From Sphingomonas gei (GTDB lineage: Bacteria; Pseudomonadota; Alphaproteobacteria; Sphingomonadales; Sphingomonadaceae): 64,000 nt of DNA. The stretch lies in the NCBI RefSeq assembly GCF_004792685.1, contig NZ_SRXT01000001.1, positions 620,001-684,000 on the forward strand, in the 5' to 3' direction. A model generated the notes under the pieces. It searched no databases. It saw only the letters and a list, made by a program, of their open reading frames with translations, and was not told where the DNA came from. The position numbers and the translations under genes were made by a program. Shown one piece after another: positions 44,980-53,104 of this stretch. Each line of letters opens with the position of its first letter. The first letter of the stretch is position 1.

Positions 44980-45141
44980 CACTCCGGCTTTCTCGCACAG
45001 CCGTGTTAGCTGCGCAATACACTTGTTGAACGTTGCCGTGCTTCTATCGCGCTGCAGCGTCGCCGCCAAGCGAGGCTGCGATCATTTTGAAACTATGTTG
45101 ACAGCGCCACCCCCCTCGCGCATCTCGCGCCCTCGCTTCGA

Positions 45142-45215
45142 GGCCCGATGGCGGAGTGGTGACGTAGAGGACTGCAAATCCTCGCACCCGGGTTCGATTC
45201 CCGGTCGGGCCTCCA
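45142..45215 (+). tRNA. tRNA-Cys (anticodon GCA)
   Basis: A 74-nt cloverleaf: acceptor GGCCCGA/TCGGGCC, anticodon loop CTGCAAA (GCA), T-arm with GGTTCGATTC, discriminator U as expected for tRNA-Cys, and an encoded CCA. Confidence 0.97.
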
Positions 45216-45234
45216 GCATTTTCCGATAAATACG

Positions 45235-45264
45235 AAAAAGGCGCCCGCTTCGCAGCGGACGCCC
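45235..45264 (-). terminator. Rho-independent terminator of the glycine-zipper gene
   Basis: On the minus strand a 10-bp stem GGCGTCCGCT / AGCGGGCGCC (one G-T pair) with loop GCGA is followed by five T residues. It lies 23 nt after the stop codon of the gene at 45287-45700. Confidence 0.85.
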
Positions 45265-45286
45265 TTCGAACTGGTTGGTGCGCCGG

Positions 45287-45700
45287 TTAGCGGCGACGGC
45301 CGCGGCAATCGCCGCCATCGACTTCGCGGCCGAGCAGGGCGCCGGCACCCGCGCCGATGATCGTCCCGGTGGTGCTGCGGCCCCGATAGGAATTGCCGCG
45401 ACCGATCTCGCCGCCGAGCAGGCCACCGGCGACTGCGCCGAGGAGCGTACCGGTGGTGCCGCTGCTGCAGCGACGATAATTGTCGCGATAACGGTTGCCG
45501 CGATACCCGCGGCGATAGTCGCGCCGGTCCTCGCGATAGCCGCGATCCTCGCGATAACCACGATCGCCACGATAACCGCCGTCGCGATAATCGCGCTCAT
45601 AATAGCCGCGGCCGTAATCCTGCGCGGCGGCGGGAGTGGCGGCCAGGCCGCCGAGAGCGACGGTGGCGGCAAGCGCTGCATTGAACAGGGACTTGATCAT
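45287..45700 (-). CDS. Exported glycine-zipper 2TM protein with an Arg/Tyr/Asp-rich region
   Basis: A 137-residue exported protein. The start at 45700 follows a strong ribosome site (AAGGAGGATGA); the signal peptide is ALAATVALGGLAATPAAAQ. Residues ~25-75 are a charged low-complexity segment with repeated YRGDRGY/YREDR units. Two glycine-zipper segments follow (GTLLGAVAGGLLGGEIGRG and GTIIGAGAGALLGREVDGG), as in the Gly-zipper_2TM family of outer-membrane-associated proteins. The function is unknown. It has its own terminator. Confidence 0.85.
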   Translation of the reverse strand: MIKSLFNAALAATVALGGLAATPAAAQDYGRGYYERDYRDGGYRGDRGYREDRGYREDRRDYRRGYRGNRYRDNYRRCSSGTTGTLLGAVAGGLLGGEIGRGNSYRGRSTTGTIIGAGAGALLGREVDGGDCRGRRR

Positions 45701-45936
45701 TTCATCCTCCTTCGGGGGCGACTCGTTGCCTCCACATGCCGAGTCTTTTGCCATTCCCAACGTGGAACGAGCCTGAACGCTTCCGTTAGGCGCCGTTCAT
45801 CCGCACCCTGATCGATACTGTGGCATTTTCGCATCTCACCGGCGGAAAGGAACGTCTCGTCGACAATATTTGGCCGGGCGCCTGGAACAAGTCCGGAATC
45901 TCGCCGGTTTGGACCTGCGAATACGGGGAACCCAGC

Positions 45937-46164
45937 ATGTACGATTTCGGCGTCCGTCAGGCGCTTTCGGGCCATCGCGGCGCCTATCATCCACAGCAAG
46001 CGAATCAGTGCCCCGGCTGCGGCAAGTCGCACTGGATGATCGGTCGCGTCACCGCCGAATGCGCTTTCTGCGGCACTGCGTTGCCGCTGATGGGGGGATT
46101 CAGTTCCGGCAATGGTATGATGCGCCCACGGACGATTCCCGCGCTCGCTCCGCTGGCGGCATAG
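45937..46164 (+). CDS. Small zinc-ribbon protein
   Basis: A 75-residue protein starting at the ATG of 45937 (MYDFGVRQALSGHRGAYHP). It has two CxxC pairs, CPGCGKSHW and AECAFCGTALPL, which can form a rubredoxin-like zinc ribbon. The function is unknown. The frame is open upstream to 45820, but those residues do not look like coding sequence. The 236-bp stretch before it holds nothing else I can identify. Confidence 0.65.
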   Translation: MYDFGVRQALSGHRGAYHPQQANQCPGCGKSHWMIGRVTAECAFCGTALPLMGGFSSGNGMMRPRTIPALAPLAA

Positions 46165-46235
46165 CGTTCCGTCTCGGAACGCCGCCCCCGCCGCGGACGT
46201 TGCACGTCGCGAAACCCGCGACAGGAGCAGCCCCA

Positions 46236-46511
46236 ATGACCGACATTTCAGTCACTTCGCCCATCGAGCGAATCGCTCGCGTGATCGCGGCGGAGACGCT
46301 CAGCATCAACGGCGAAGGCCTGGAAGAGAGCGCCGGCGGCACGGTAGATGCGGTTTGGCAGCAGGAGCGCGGACGCGCGATGTCCGTACTGCGCACCCTG
46401 CGCGAGCCGACCCCCGAAATGGTCGAGGCCGGCCGCGCCGCGGGCAGCGATCCCGCGGAGATCTGGAACGCCATGGTGCGCGCAGCGATCGGCCAGGAGG
46501 AGACGATCTGA
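46236..46511 (+). CDS. Hypothetical protein, small and acidic
   Basis: A 91-residue protein from the ATG at 46236, preceded by AGGAGC. It is largely helical and acidic (PIERIARVIAAETLSINGEG; EPTPEMVEAGRAAGSDPAEIW). The C-terminal part resembles a short motif seen in many sphingomonad hypothetical proteins (PTPEMVEAG). I do not recognise a function. It follows the zinc-ribbon gene after 71 nt, and a REP-like pair comes next. Confidence 0.7.
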   Translation: MTDISVTSPIERIARVIAAETLSINGEGLEESAGGTVDAVWQQERGRAMSVLRTLREPTPEMVEAGRAAGSDPAEIWNAMVRAAIGQEETI

Positions 46512-46520
46512 TCTCTGCTG

Positions 46521-46593
46521 CGTCACCCCGGCGCAGGCCGGGGTCTCAGGCCTTTCGCTTGCCCACGAGATCCCGGCTTTCGCCGGGATGACG
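46521..46593. repeat. REP-like inverted pair
   Basis: Arms CGTCACCCCGGCGCAGGCC and CTTTCGCCGGGATGACG (mixed head types) with GGTCTCAGG / GAGATCCC extensions, in the convergent gap before the SDR gene. Confidence 0.88.
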
Positions 46594-46594
46594 C

Positions 46595-47389
46595 TCAGAG
46601 TCCGCCGCGGCTTTCGCCCTCGTCATTGGGCTTGGCCATCGCGGTGTGCAGCTTGGCATTGATCGTATCCGGCGTGATGTGGCTCAGCGCCGCCTGAAGC
46701 TTGTTGATGAAGCCCGACACGATGTGCGGCTTGCGCCCGGTCATCGCGTCCCAGCCGTCCTGCGCCACCTTGGCCGCATCGGCCTTGTCACCCTCGCCAA
46801 CCGGCGTGTCGAGCATGCCGGCGCGGCGGAAGAACTCGGTCTCGGTCGGCCCCGGCATCAGCACGGTGACGTTGACCTTGGTGTCCTTGACCTCTTCGCG
46901 GAGCGCATAGGAGATGCTGTCGAGATAGGCCTTGGTGCCGTTATACACGGCTTGCCACGCGCCGGGGATCACCCCGGCGATCGATCCGGTGATCAGCACA
47001 TTGCCTTCGTCGCGCGCGACCATCTGCTGGAGCACTTTCTGAAGCAGATAGGTGGTGCCGGTGACATTGGTGTCGATCACTTTGCGCCATTCGCTGACGT
47101 CCTGCGCCAGGAAGCCCTGCCCCAGCCCGCGCCCGGCATTCGCCACGAGCACGTCGATCGGCCGCCCGGCGGTGGCCGCGAGCAAGCGGTCATTGCCTTC
47201 GAAGGTCGACAGATCGGCTTCGACTGCCTCGACGGCAACGCCATAGCCATCGAGTTCGCCCGCCGCGGCGTCGATCTGGGGCTCGTCGGCGACGAGGACC
47301 AGGTCATAGCCTTCGCGCGCGGCGATCTTCGCGAGTTCCTTGCCGATGCCCGTCGAGGCACCGGTGATCACTGCCAGTTTGTTCGCCAT
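46595..47389 (-). CDS. Short-chain dehydrogenase/reductase (SDR)
   Basis: A 264-residue SDR. The nucleotide motif is TGASTGIG (residues 9-16), with ANAGRG and the YNGTKAYLDS active-site YxxxK. The C-terminus is longer than in FabG and resembles the DltE-like SDR branch. The substrate is unknown. It lies downstream of the zinc-dependent dehydrogenase on the same strand with a repeat between them. Confidence 0.88.
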   Translation of the reverse strand: MANKLAVITGASTGIGKELAKIAAREGYDLVLVADEPQIDAAAGELDGYGVAVEAVEADLSTFEGNDRLLAATAGRPIDVLVANAGRGLGQGFLAQDVSEWRKVIDTNVTGTTYLLQKVLQQMVARDEGNVLITGSIAGVIPGAWQAVYNGTKAYLDSISYALREEVKDTKVNVTVLMPGPTETEFFRRAGMLDTPVGEGDKADAAKVAQDGWDAMTGRKPHIVSGFINKLQAALSHITPDTINAKLHTAMAKPNDEGESRGGL

Positions 47390-47408
47390 TTTGCTTTCTC
47401 CGATGAAT

Positions 47409-47490
47409 CGTCACCCCGGCAAAGGCCGGGGCCCAAAGTCACGAGCGATACGGTCGATGGCTCTGGATCCCGGCCTTCGCCGGGATGACG
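47409..47490. repeat. REP-like inverted pair
   Basis: Arms CGTCACCCCGGCAAAGGCC and GGCCTTCGCCGGGATGACG with GGGGCCCA / GGATCC extensions, between the SDR and alcohol dehydrogenase genes. Confidence 0.88.
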
Positions 47491-47498
47491 AATGAGGT

Positions 47499-48683
47499 TC
47501 AGGCCAGCTCGAGGCCCGGCTTGAGCACCACCTTGGTGCAGGTGTCCTGCTCGTTCTTGAACATCCGATACCCTTCCGCCGCCTGTTCGAGCGGCAGCCG
47601 GTGGGAGATCAGGAAGGTCGTATCGAGCTCCTTGTTGCCGATCATCTCGAGCAATTGCGGCAGGTATTTCTGGACGTGGGTCTGGCCGGTTTTCACCGTA
47701 AGCCCCTTCTCCATCAGCGCACCGAACGGGAATTTGTCGATGAACCCGCCATAGACGCCGGGTACCGACACGCGCCCGCCCTTGCGGCACGCGACGATCG
47801 CCTGGCGCAGCGCGTGCGGGCGATCGGTGCCGAGGAAGGTCGACGCCTTGATCTGGTCGACGACATTGTCCGCGAAAAAGCCGTGCGCTTCGAGCCCGAC
47901 GGCGTCGATCACTGCGTCGGGGCCGATCCCGCCGGTGAATTCCATCAGCGCCTCATAGGTGTCGGTCTGCTCGAAGTTGATCGTCAGCGCGCCGAACCCG
48001 GCCGCCAGCTCGAGCCGGTGCGGGAAATGGTCGATCGCGATGACGCGGTGCGCCCCCATCTTGAATGCCGCCTGCACCGCGAACAGCCCGACCGGGCCGC
48101 AGCCCCATACGGCCACCGTGTCGCCGGGCTCGATCATCGCATTCTCCGCCGCCATCCAGCCGGTCGGCAGGATGTCCGAGAGGAACAGCACGTCGTCGTC
48201 GGGCATCCCGTCGGGGATCACGATCGGGCCGACGTCGCTGAACGGTACGCGGACATATTCGGCCTGGCCGCCGGGATAGCCGCCGGTCAGATGGGTATAG
48301 CCGAACAGGCCGCTCATCGGCTCGCCGTACAGCTCCTGTCCGAGATCCTGGTTTTCGGCCGGATTGCCATTGTCGCAGGCCGAATATTGCTGCTTCGAGC
48401 AATGGAAGCAGCTTCCGCACGAAATGGTGAAGGGCACGACGACGCGCTGTCCCTTCTTGAGCGTCGACTTGGGGCCCACATCCATGACTTCGCCCATGAA
48501 TTCATGGCCGAGGATGTCGCCCTTCTGCAGCGTCGGGATATAGGCGTCGTAGAGATGCAGGTCCGATCCGCAGATTGCGGTCGAAGTGATCTTGATGATG
48601 GCGTCGCGCGGATTGAGGATCTCGGGGTCCGGGACCGTCTCCATCCGCACGTCGTGCTTTCCGTGCCAGGTGAGTGCGCGCAT
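47499..48683 (-). CDS. Zinc-dependent alcohol/formaldehyde dehydrogenase family
   Basis: A 394-residue medium-chain dehydrogenase. Catalytic zinc ligands are in [11 protein letters not shown] and GHEFMGEV; the structural zinc cysteines lie in [16 protein letters not shown] (three with a diverged fourth). The cofactor loop is [13 protein letters not shown]. It resembles glutathione-independent formaldehyde dehydrogenase-like proteins, but the substrate is not fixed. An SRPBCC gene and a small acidic protein gene lie just upstream on the same strand and may be co-transcribed. Confidence 0.88.
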   Translation of the reverse strand: MRALTWHGKHDVRMETVPDPEILNPRDAIIKITSTAICGSDLHLYDAYIPTLQKGDILGHEFMGEVMDVGPKSTLKKGQRVVVPFTISCGSCFHCSKQQYSACDNGNPAENQDLGQELYGEPMSGLFGYTHLTGGYPGGQAEYVRVPFSDVGPIVIPDGMPDDDVLFLSDILPTGWMAAENAMIEPGDTVAVWGCGPVGLFAVQAAFKMGAHRVIAIDHFPHRLELAAGFGALTINFEQTDTYEALMEFTGGIGPDAVIDAVGLEAHGFFADNVVDQIKASTFLGTDRPHALRQAIVACRKGGRVSVPGVYGGFIDKFPFGALMEKGLTVKTGQTHVQKYLPQLLEMIGNKELDTTFLISHRLPLEQAAEGYRMFKNEQDTCTKVVLKPGLELA

Positions 48684-48711
48684 GTTCTTCTCCGCTTACG
48701 GAATTTGGGGC

Positions 48712-49260
48712 TCAGCTGTGGGGTTCGCGATTGGGCGGCGTGGTCGTCGCGATCTCGCCGGTTTCCATCAGCTGCTTGAAACGCCGGAGGTCGCGTCGCG
48801 ACGAGGTCTGCGGCTCCTTCTGGGTCAGCGTGGCGATCGCCTTGCCGATCAAGCCGCCCGGCGGATCATAGGCCAGCACCGCACGGACATGAGTGCCGTG
48901 TCCGGGCGGGCCGTCGCGGAATTCGACGCGGCCGCTGTTCTTGATGTCTCCCTGAGCTTCCCAGGCGATCAGCTCGCCCGGCCGCTCTTCGGTGACCACC
49001 GAATCCCATTCGTAATTGCCGTTGGGACCCTTCACCGTCCAGTGCGAGCGGGTCGCATCGGCCACGTCAACCGAGACGATATTCTCCATGAAGGTCGCGA
49101 GATTGGCGAAGTCCCGCCAATAGGCATAAAGCTCTTCGCGCGGGCGCATGATGGCGACCGTATGGCCCCACACCGTGCCTTCGCCGCCCTGGGCCTCGCT
49201 GGTCTGCACGTCGCTGTCTTTCGAGACATAAGACGGCGCGTCGTCGCGTACATCGCTCAT
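48712..49260 (-). CDS. SRPBCC family protein (polyketide cyclase/dehydrase fold)
   Basis: A 182-residue protein of the START-like SRPBCC fold: TVAIMRPREELYAYWRDFANL, PGELIAWEAQGDIKN and GHGTHVRAVLAYDPP are typical. The first ~25 residues are polar, and the last ~35 are charged and probably disordered. Members bind hydrophobic ligands. The start at 49260 follows a 10-nt gap from a newly noticed small gene (49271-49429). It leads into the alcohol dehydrogenase gene after 28 nt. Confidence 0.85.
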   Translation of the reverse strand: MSDVRDDAPSYVSKDSDVQTSEAQGGEGTVWGHTVAIMRPREELYAYWRDFANLATFMENIVSVDVADATRSHWTVKGPNGNYEWDSVVTEERPGELIAWEAQGDIKNSGRVEFRDGPPGHGTHVRAVLAYDPPGGLIGKAIATLTQKEPQTSSRRDLRRFKQLMETGEIATTTPPNREPHS

Positions 49261-49270
49261 GCTTGGCTCC

Positions 49271-49429
49271 TCAACCTTGTTCGTGGCCGCCGGGATAATC
49301 CTCCAGCTTGGCCTTGCCCTGATTCTTGACTGCCTGGCGCCCCTCGCCCTGCAACGCGGGATCGGAGCCTGGCTCGACCTCCGAGCCTTCGTCCTTGGCA
49401 CCGCCTTCGGCCAGATCCTTGCTGGACAT
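49271..49429 (-). CDS. Small acidic hypothetical protein (52 aa)
   Basis: A 52-residue open frame starting at the ATG of 49429, preceded by GGAGAGGAGGA, a very strong ribosome site. It reads MSSKDLAEGGAKDEGSEVEP and ends LEDYPGGHEQG before TGA. It is hydrophilic and probably disordered, like small stress proteins. It leads the SRPBCC gene with a 10-nt gap. I do not recognise the family; it is called on ribosome site, spacing and plausible composition. Confidence 0.65.
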   Translation of the reverse strand: MSSKDLAEGGAKDEGSEVEPGSDPALQGEGRQAVKNQGKAKLEDYPGGHEQG

Positions 49430-49596
49430 AGATCCTCCTCTCCGGAAGCAGATATTCCGCTATCCGTTTGACTTGAATAAGCTTTTGCAGGCTTCCGTTC
49501 GCTACGGATGCTGGGAAGGTTAACCCCCGGCAGTCAATGGCGTTCCCTCAAAATCCACTCCCTTGCGGGCCGGGGTGCAGGTGGTATTGCGAGGCG

Positions 49597-51048
49597 ATGT
49601 CCGCCGCCCTCACCCTTTACAATTCGCTCACCCGCACTCTCGAGCCGTTCGCGCCGCTCGACCCTGCCAAGGGCGTGCGCGTCTATTCGTGCGGCCCGAC
49701 GGTCTATAATTACGCCCATCTCGGCAATCTGCGCGCCTATGTCTTCACCGACACGCTGAGCCGCGTGCTCAGCTGGAAGGGCCATGCGCTCACCCATGTG
49801 ATCAACATCACCGATGTCGGCCATCTGACCAGCGACGCCGATGCCGGCGACGACAAGATGGAAGCCGCCGCGCGCGCCCAGGCCAAGAGCATCTGGGACG
49901 TCGCGGCGCATTATACCGCGGCGTTCAAGCAGAACATCGCCGACCTCAACATCCGCCAACCTTCGCGATGGTCGGTCGCGACCGATCACATCGCCGAGAT
50001 GATCGACTTCGCGACGAAGATCGCGCCCGCGCATTGCTACGAACTCGATAGCGGCCTCTATTTCGACACCAGCACCGTCGCCGATTACGGCCACCTCGCC
50101 GGTTCGCAGGACGATACCCGCGAAGGCCGCATCGAGGCAGTCGAAGGCAAGCGCCATCCGCAGGACTTCGCGATCTGGCGCAAATCGCCCCCCGGCGAGC
50201 AGCGTCAGATGGAATGGGATTCGCCCTGGGGCAACGGCGCCCCGGGCTGGCACCTCGAATGCTCGGTGATGAGCCTGAAATATCTCGGCGCGCCGTTCGA
50301 CATCCACACCGGCGGGATCGACCATCGCGAGATCCACCATCCCAACGAGATCGCGCAGAATCAGGCGTTCTGCGGATGCGACGATACCGGCGCGCATTTC
50401 TGGATGCACAACAACTTCCTCGTCGACCGCGGCGCCAAGATGTCCAAGTCGAAGGGTGGCTTCACCACGCTGCAGTCGCTGATCGATGCGGGGGTCCACC
50501 CGCTCGCGTACCGGTTGCTGTGCCTGCAGGCGCATTATCGTAAGGAACTGGAGTTCTCTTCGGAGAACATTGCGGCAGCGCTAACTCGATTGAAGCGGCT
50601 GGTCATTGCCGCCAACTTCTTCCTCGCTCGCAATGGCGCCCACGGAAGCCTCGATAATAGCGAAACTGCACCCGGAGCTCAGTACTTTCTTGACCGACTC
50701 GATCAAGCGATTTCCGACGATCTCAACACTCCGATAGCACTCACCGTTCTTGACGAAATGCTGAGTAGCAGCGGCATTTCACCATACGAACGCGACGGCG
50801 TGCTTCATAAGTTTGACGCCCTATTTGGACTACGCCTTTCCGAACTTACGCGAGAAGAACTGCGAGTTAGGCCCGCAGGCGCGAGCTTTACCGCCGAAGA
50901 AGTCGAATTGCGTCTCGCCGAGCGGAAGAAAGCGCGAGCCGCCAGGGACTTTGCTCGCTCCGATGCAATCCGCACCGAACTCACCGCGGCCGGTGTCGAG
51001 GTTATGGACGGCGATCCGCTAGGCTGGGATTGGAAGCCGGCGCTGTAA
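49597..51048 (+). CDS. cysS: Cysteinyl-tRNA synthetase
   Basis: A 483-residue class I synthetase that charges tRNA-Cys. Zinc ligand Cys and HIGH-type motif are in SCGPTVYNYAHLGNLRAY; KMSKS is GAKMSKSKGG. The ATG at 49597 gives MSAALTLYNSLTRTLEP, matching homologues; the frame is open upstream without a good start. The first ~315 codons use the GC-rich code of the neighbours, but bases ~50,560-50,920 use many A/T-ending codons, with two 60-base lines I counted at 55% GC. The protein remains normal there (DDLNTPIALTVLDEML). This part may come from recombination with another lineage. Confidence 0.95.
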   Translation: MSAALTLYNSLTRTLEPFAPLDPAKGVRVYSCGPTVYNYAHLGNLRAYVFTDTLSRVLSWKGHALTHVINITDVGHLTSDADAGDDKMEAAARAQAKSIWDVAAHYTAAFKQNIADLNIRQPSRWSVATDHIAEMIDFATKIAPAHCYELDSGLYFDTSTVADYGHLAGSQDDTREGRIEAVEGKRHPQDFAIWRKSPPGEQRQMEWDSPWGNGAPGWHLECSVMSLKYLGAPFDIHTGGIDHREIHHPNEIAQNQAFCGCDDTGAHFWMHNNFLVDRGAKMSKSKGGFTTLQSLIDAGVHPLAYRLLCLQAHYRKELEFSSENIAAALTRLKRLVIAANFFLARNGAHGSLDNSETAPGAQYFLDRLDQAISDDLNTPIALTVLDEMLSSSGISPYERDGVLHKFDALFGLRLSELTREELRVRPAGASFTAEEVELRLAERKKARAARDFARSDAIRTELTAAGVEVMDGDPLGWDWKPAL

Positions 51049-51073
51049 AGCATGCGCGGCTTCCACATATAAT

Positions 51074-51180
51074 AGTCACCCCGGCCTTGTGCAGGGGTCC
51101 ACTGTGCAACAATCGAAAAACCCTGACCCTCCAGCCCTTCCGCCGCCTCGCGGTGGACCCGGCACAAGGCCGGGGTGACG
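51074..51180. repeat. Variant REP-like inverted pair
   Basis: Arms GTCACCCCGGCCTTGTGC and GCACAAGGCCGGGGTGAC share the outer head with the main family but have a different inner stem (GGGTCCAC / GTGGACCC). The 215-bp stretch between cysS and the TM2 gene holds only this. Confidence 0.75.
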
Positions 51181-51263
51181 ATGAAATTAAGCGGATCAAG
51201 CGCCCGACCCCTTGCGCCCCCACCCCCGCTTCCGCCAAAACGCGCGCAACACGGGAGGCAGCA

Positions 51264-51701
51264 ATGCGGGGACAGGTATTGGGCGTCGATCGCACCAGCG
51301 GCGACGGGCAGATTTCGGGCGAGGATGGGCATCGCTACAGCTTTCGGCCCGGCGACTGGAGCGGCGACAAGGGTCCGGCGGTGGGCGCGCGCGTCGATTT
51401 CGCGATCGAGGGCACGCGCGCATTGCGCATCTTTCGCCTGCCCGAGTCGGACACCGCGGCGGTGGCCCATCGCCAGCCGCCGGCGAATGATCGCAACAAA
51501 TATGTCGCGGCATTGCTCGCTTTCTTCCTCGGCACGCTCGGCATCCATCGCTTCTATCTCGGCCGCAACGGCACCGGCGTGCTGATGATCGTGATTTCGA
51601 TCACCGTGGTCGGGCTGATCGTCACCGGGCTTTGGGCTTTTATCGACACAATCCGCTATCTGATCATGTCCGACGCCGAGTTCGAGCACCGCTACGCCTG
51701 A
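51264..51701 (+). CDS. TM2 domain-containing protein
   Basis: A 145-residue membrane protein. Residues ~1-55 look like a cold-shock-like/OB beta fold (VLGVDRTSGDGQISGEDGHRYSF), and residues ~75-130 form the two helices of TM2 (ALLAFFLGTLGIHRFYLGR, VLMIVISITVVGLIVTGLW). The start at 51264 follows GGGAGG. The function is unknown. It shares one base with the next gene (TGATG). Confidence 0.85.
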   Translation: MRGQVLGVDRTSGDGQISGEDGHRYSFRPGDWSGDKGPAVGARVDFAIEGTRALRIFRLPESDTAAVAHRQPPANDRNKYVAALLAFFLGTLGIHRFYLGRNGTGVLMIVISITVVGLIVTGLWAFIDTIRYLIMSDAEFEHRYA

Positions 51702-52636
51702 TGAAGCTCGTCCTCCCCGCGCTTGCCCGGCCATTGGTCGAGGCGCAGCTCCCGGCGGGGCTGGACATCCACTGGTTCGCCAATCTCGACGAAGCGATCG
51801 ACATGGTCGCCGATGCCGATATCGGCTGGGTCGACAATAACGGCCCCGCCAATTGGGCCCGGGCCGTCGCCGCGGGGCGCAGGCTCCAATGGCTGTCGAC
51901 GATCTATGCCGGGCTCGATCCGCTCGACAAGGACCAGCTTCGCGCGCAGGGCACCCGAGTCACCAACGGCAGCGGCGTCAACGCCCACACCGTCGCCGAA
52001 TATGCCGTGCTGGGCGCGCTCGTCGCCGCCAAGCGCTTCGACCAGGTCGTCCGCATCGCCGACACCCATGTCTGGCCGTTCGATGCGCCGGGCAAGCTCG
52101 AGCTGTTCGAGACCAATGCGCTGGTGATCGGCTATGGCACGATCGGCAGGCTGATCGGCGAGAGGCTCGCCGCGTTCGGCGTCACTGTCACCGGCGTCAC
52201 GCGCACCGGAGCAGCTGGCACCATCGGCCCCGATGCGTGGCGCGAGCGCCTGGCAGAATTCGACTGGGTGTTTCTGGCAGCCCCGGCCACCGACCAGAGC
52301 CGCGCGATGATCGGCGAGGCCGAGCTCAAGGCAATGAAGCCCTCGGCGTGGGTCATCAATGTCGGCCGCGGCGAGCTGATCGATCAGGACGCGCTGATCG
52401 ACGCGGTGACCAAGCGCCGCATCGCCGGCGCCTTCCTCGATACCGTCACCCCGGAGCCGCTGCCGCCCGAGCATCCCTTGTGGACCGCTCCGAACATCAT
52501 CCTGTCGATGCATTTGTCGGGTCGCAGCCAGACCCGCATGTTCGTCCGCGCCGCGGCGTTGTTCGTGAAGAATATCCACGCCTTCGTGGAGGGCCGCCCG
52601 CTCGAGAACGAAGTCGATCTCGAAGCGGGGTACTGA
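51701..52636 (+). CDS. D-2-hydroxyacid dehydrogenase family protein
   Basis: A 311-residue NAD-dependent dehydrogenase. The cofactor loop is VIGYGTIGRLIGERLAAFG. The catalytic Arg is in NVGRGELID, the Glu is in DTVTPEPLPPEHPLW, and a His is in LSMHLSG (a diverged form of the usual HxAG). The substrate is unknown (glyoxylate/hydroxypyruvate reductase-like). The start at 51701 overlaps the TM2 stop by one base, so the two are co-transcribed. Confidence 0.88.
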   Translation: MKLVLPALARPLVEAQLPAGLDIHWFANLDEAIDMVADADIGWVDNNGPANWARAVAAGRRLQWLSTIYAGLDPLDKDQLRAQGTRVTNGSGVNAHTVAEYAVLGALVAAKRFDQVVRIADTHVWPFDAPGKLELFETNALVIGYGTIGRLIGERLAAFGVTVTGVTRTGAAGTIGPDAWRERLAEFDWVFLAAPATDQSRAMIGEAELKAMKPSAWVINVGRGELIDQDALIDAVTKRRIAGAFLDTVTPEPLPPEHPLWTAPNIILSMHLSGRSQTRMFVRAAALFVKNIHAFVEGRPLENEVDLEAGY

Positions 52637-52652
52637 GCACGCCGGACGGAGG

Positions 52653-52973
52653 CTATTTGGCGGGTTGCTCCATCGCGAACAATCGGTCCCAGAACGCATC
52701 CTTGAGGAGATATTCCATCGCCGCGCCGTCGCTGCGGTCGTCGGGGCAACCGGCCTGGTAGGAGAAGGTCCGCGCCGCCATCTCATCGCTCACTTCGCGC
52801 GCGAAGTCGGGGCCGAGCCGGCGAGTGAGCACCACCAGCATCGCCCGCGCGGCCTCCGATCCCCACAAGGCGCGCAGATCGGCGACATATTCGTGATCAC
52901 TTTCTTCCTCGGTTTCGTCGACCACGAATTCGTTGTCGATTTCCTCGTCGAGGGCGATGGGCATCAGGTCCAT
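52653..52973 (-). CDS. Hypothetical protein, acidic N-terminus
   Basis: A 106-residue protein starting at 52973 after AGGAAGGAGA. The N-terminal ~25 residues are very acidic ([20 protein letters not shown]), and the rest is a helical domain ([19 protein letters not shown]). I do not recognise the family. It is transcribed away from the HTH-DAHP synthase fusion, and the 131-bp gap between them holds two palindromes. Confidence 0.7.
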   Translation of the reverse strand: MDLMPIALDEEIDNEFVVDETEEESDHEYVADLRALWGSEAARAMLVVLTRRLGPDFAREVSDEMAARTFSYQAGCPDDRSDGAAMEYLLKDAFWDRLFAMEQPAK

Positions 52974-53008
52974 GGGAAGTCTCCTTCCTGCATCAACGCG
53001 AAGACATA

Positions 53009-53036
53009 CGCATAGGTCCAACCGGTGTGCGTCAAG
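53009..53036 (-). promoter_or_regulatory. Candidate promoter of the gene at 52653-52973
   Basis: On the minus strand CTTGAC (complement of 53031-53036) matches the alphaproteobacterial -35, with a -10-like CTATGC/TATGCG 15-16 nt further on. The first palindrome (53042-53058) lies a few bases beyond the -35, so a protein bound there could affect this promoter too. Confidence 0.5.
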
Positions 53037-53041
53037 CGGCT

Positions 53042-53058
53042 TTACCCTGCGGGGGTAA
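53042..53058. promoter_or_regulatory. Operator-like palindrome 1 upstream of the HTH-DAHP synthase
   Basis: TTACCC-TGCGG-GGGTAA, 17 bp with perfect 6-bp outer arms and an imperfect centre. It shares its arms and total length with palindrome 2, whose centre is 35 bp away. Confidence 0.65.
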
Positions 53059-53076
53059 TTTATCCCTTGCCAGTTT

Positions 53077-53093
53077 TTACCCCGTCGGGGTAA
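53077..53093. promoter_or_regulatory. Operator-like palindrome 2 upstream of the HTH-DAHP synthase
   Basis: TTACCCCG-T-CGGGGTAA, 17 bp with perfect 8-bp arms around a single base. It ends 11 nt before the ATG at 53105, so a bound protein would cover the start region of the gene. Confidence 0.7.
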
Positions 53094-53104
53094 GGCGCCG
53101 CATC

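Noticed and set aside
45820..45936. Upstream extension of the zinc-ribbon gene to the ATG at 45820
   Set aside because: The added residues lack a ribosome site and do not resemble coding sequence; the ATG at 45937 starts the conserved-looking part.
47368..47790. Minus-strand frame spanning the end of the alcohol dehydrogenase gene and the repeat
   Set aside because: It is a shifted frame of the dehydrogenase that continues through the translated repeat (RHPGEGRDPE), a known artefact of this repeat family.
9861..51180. Repeated palindromes considered as a CRISPR array
   Set aside because: Copies are kilobases apart, occur as inverted pairs and have no regular spacers or cas genes.
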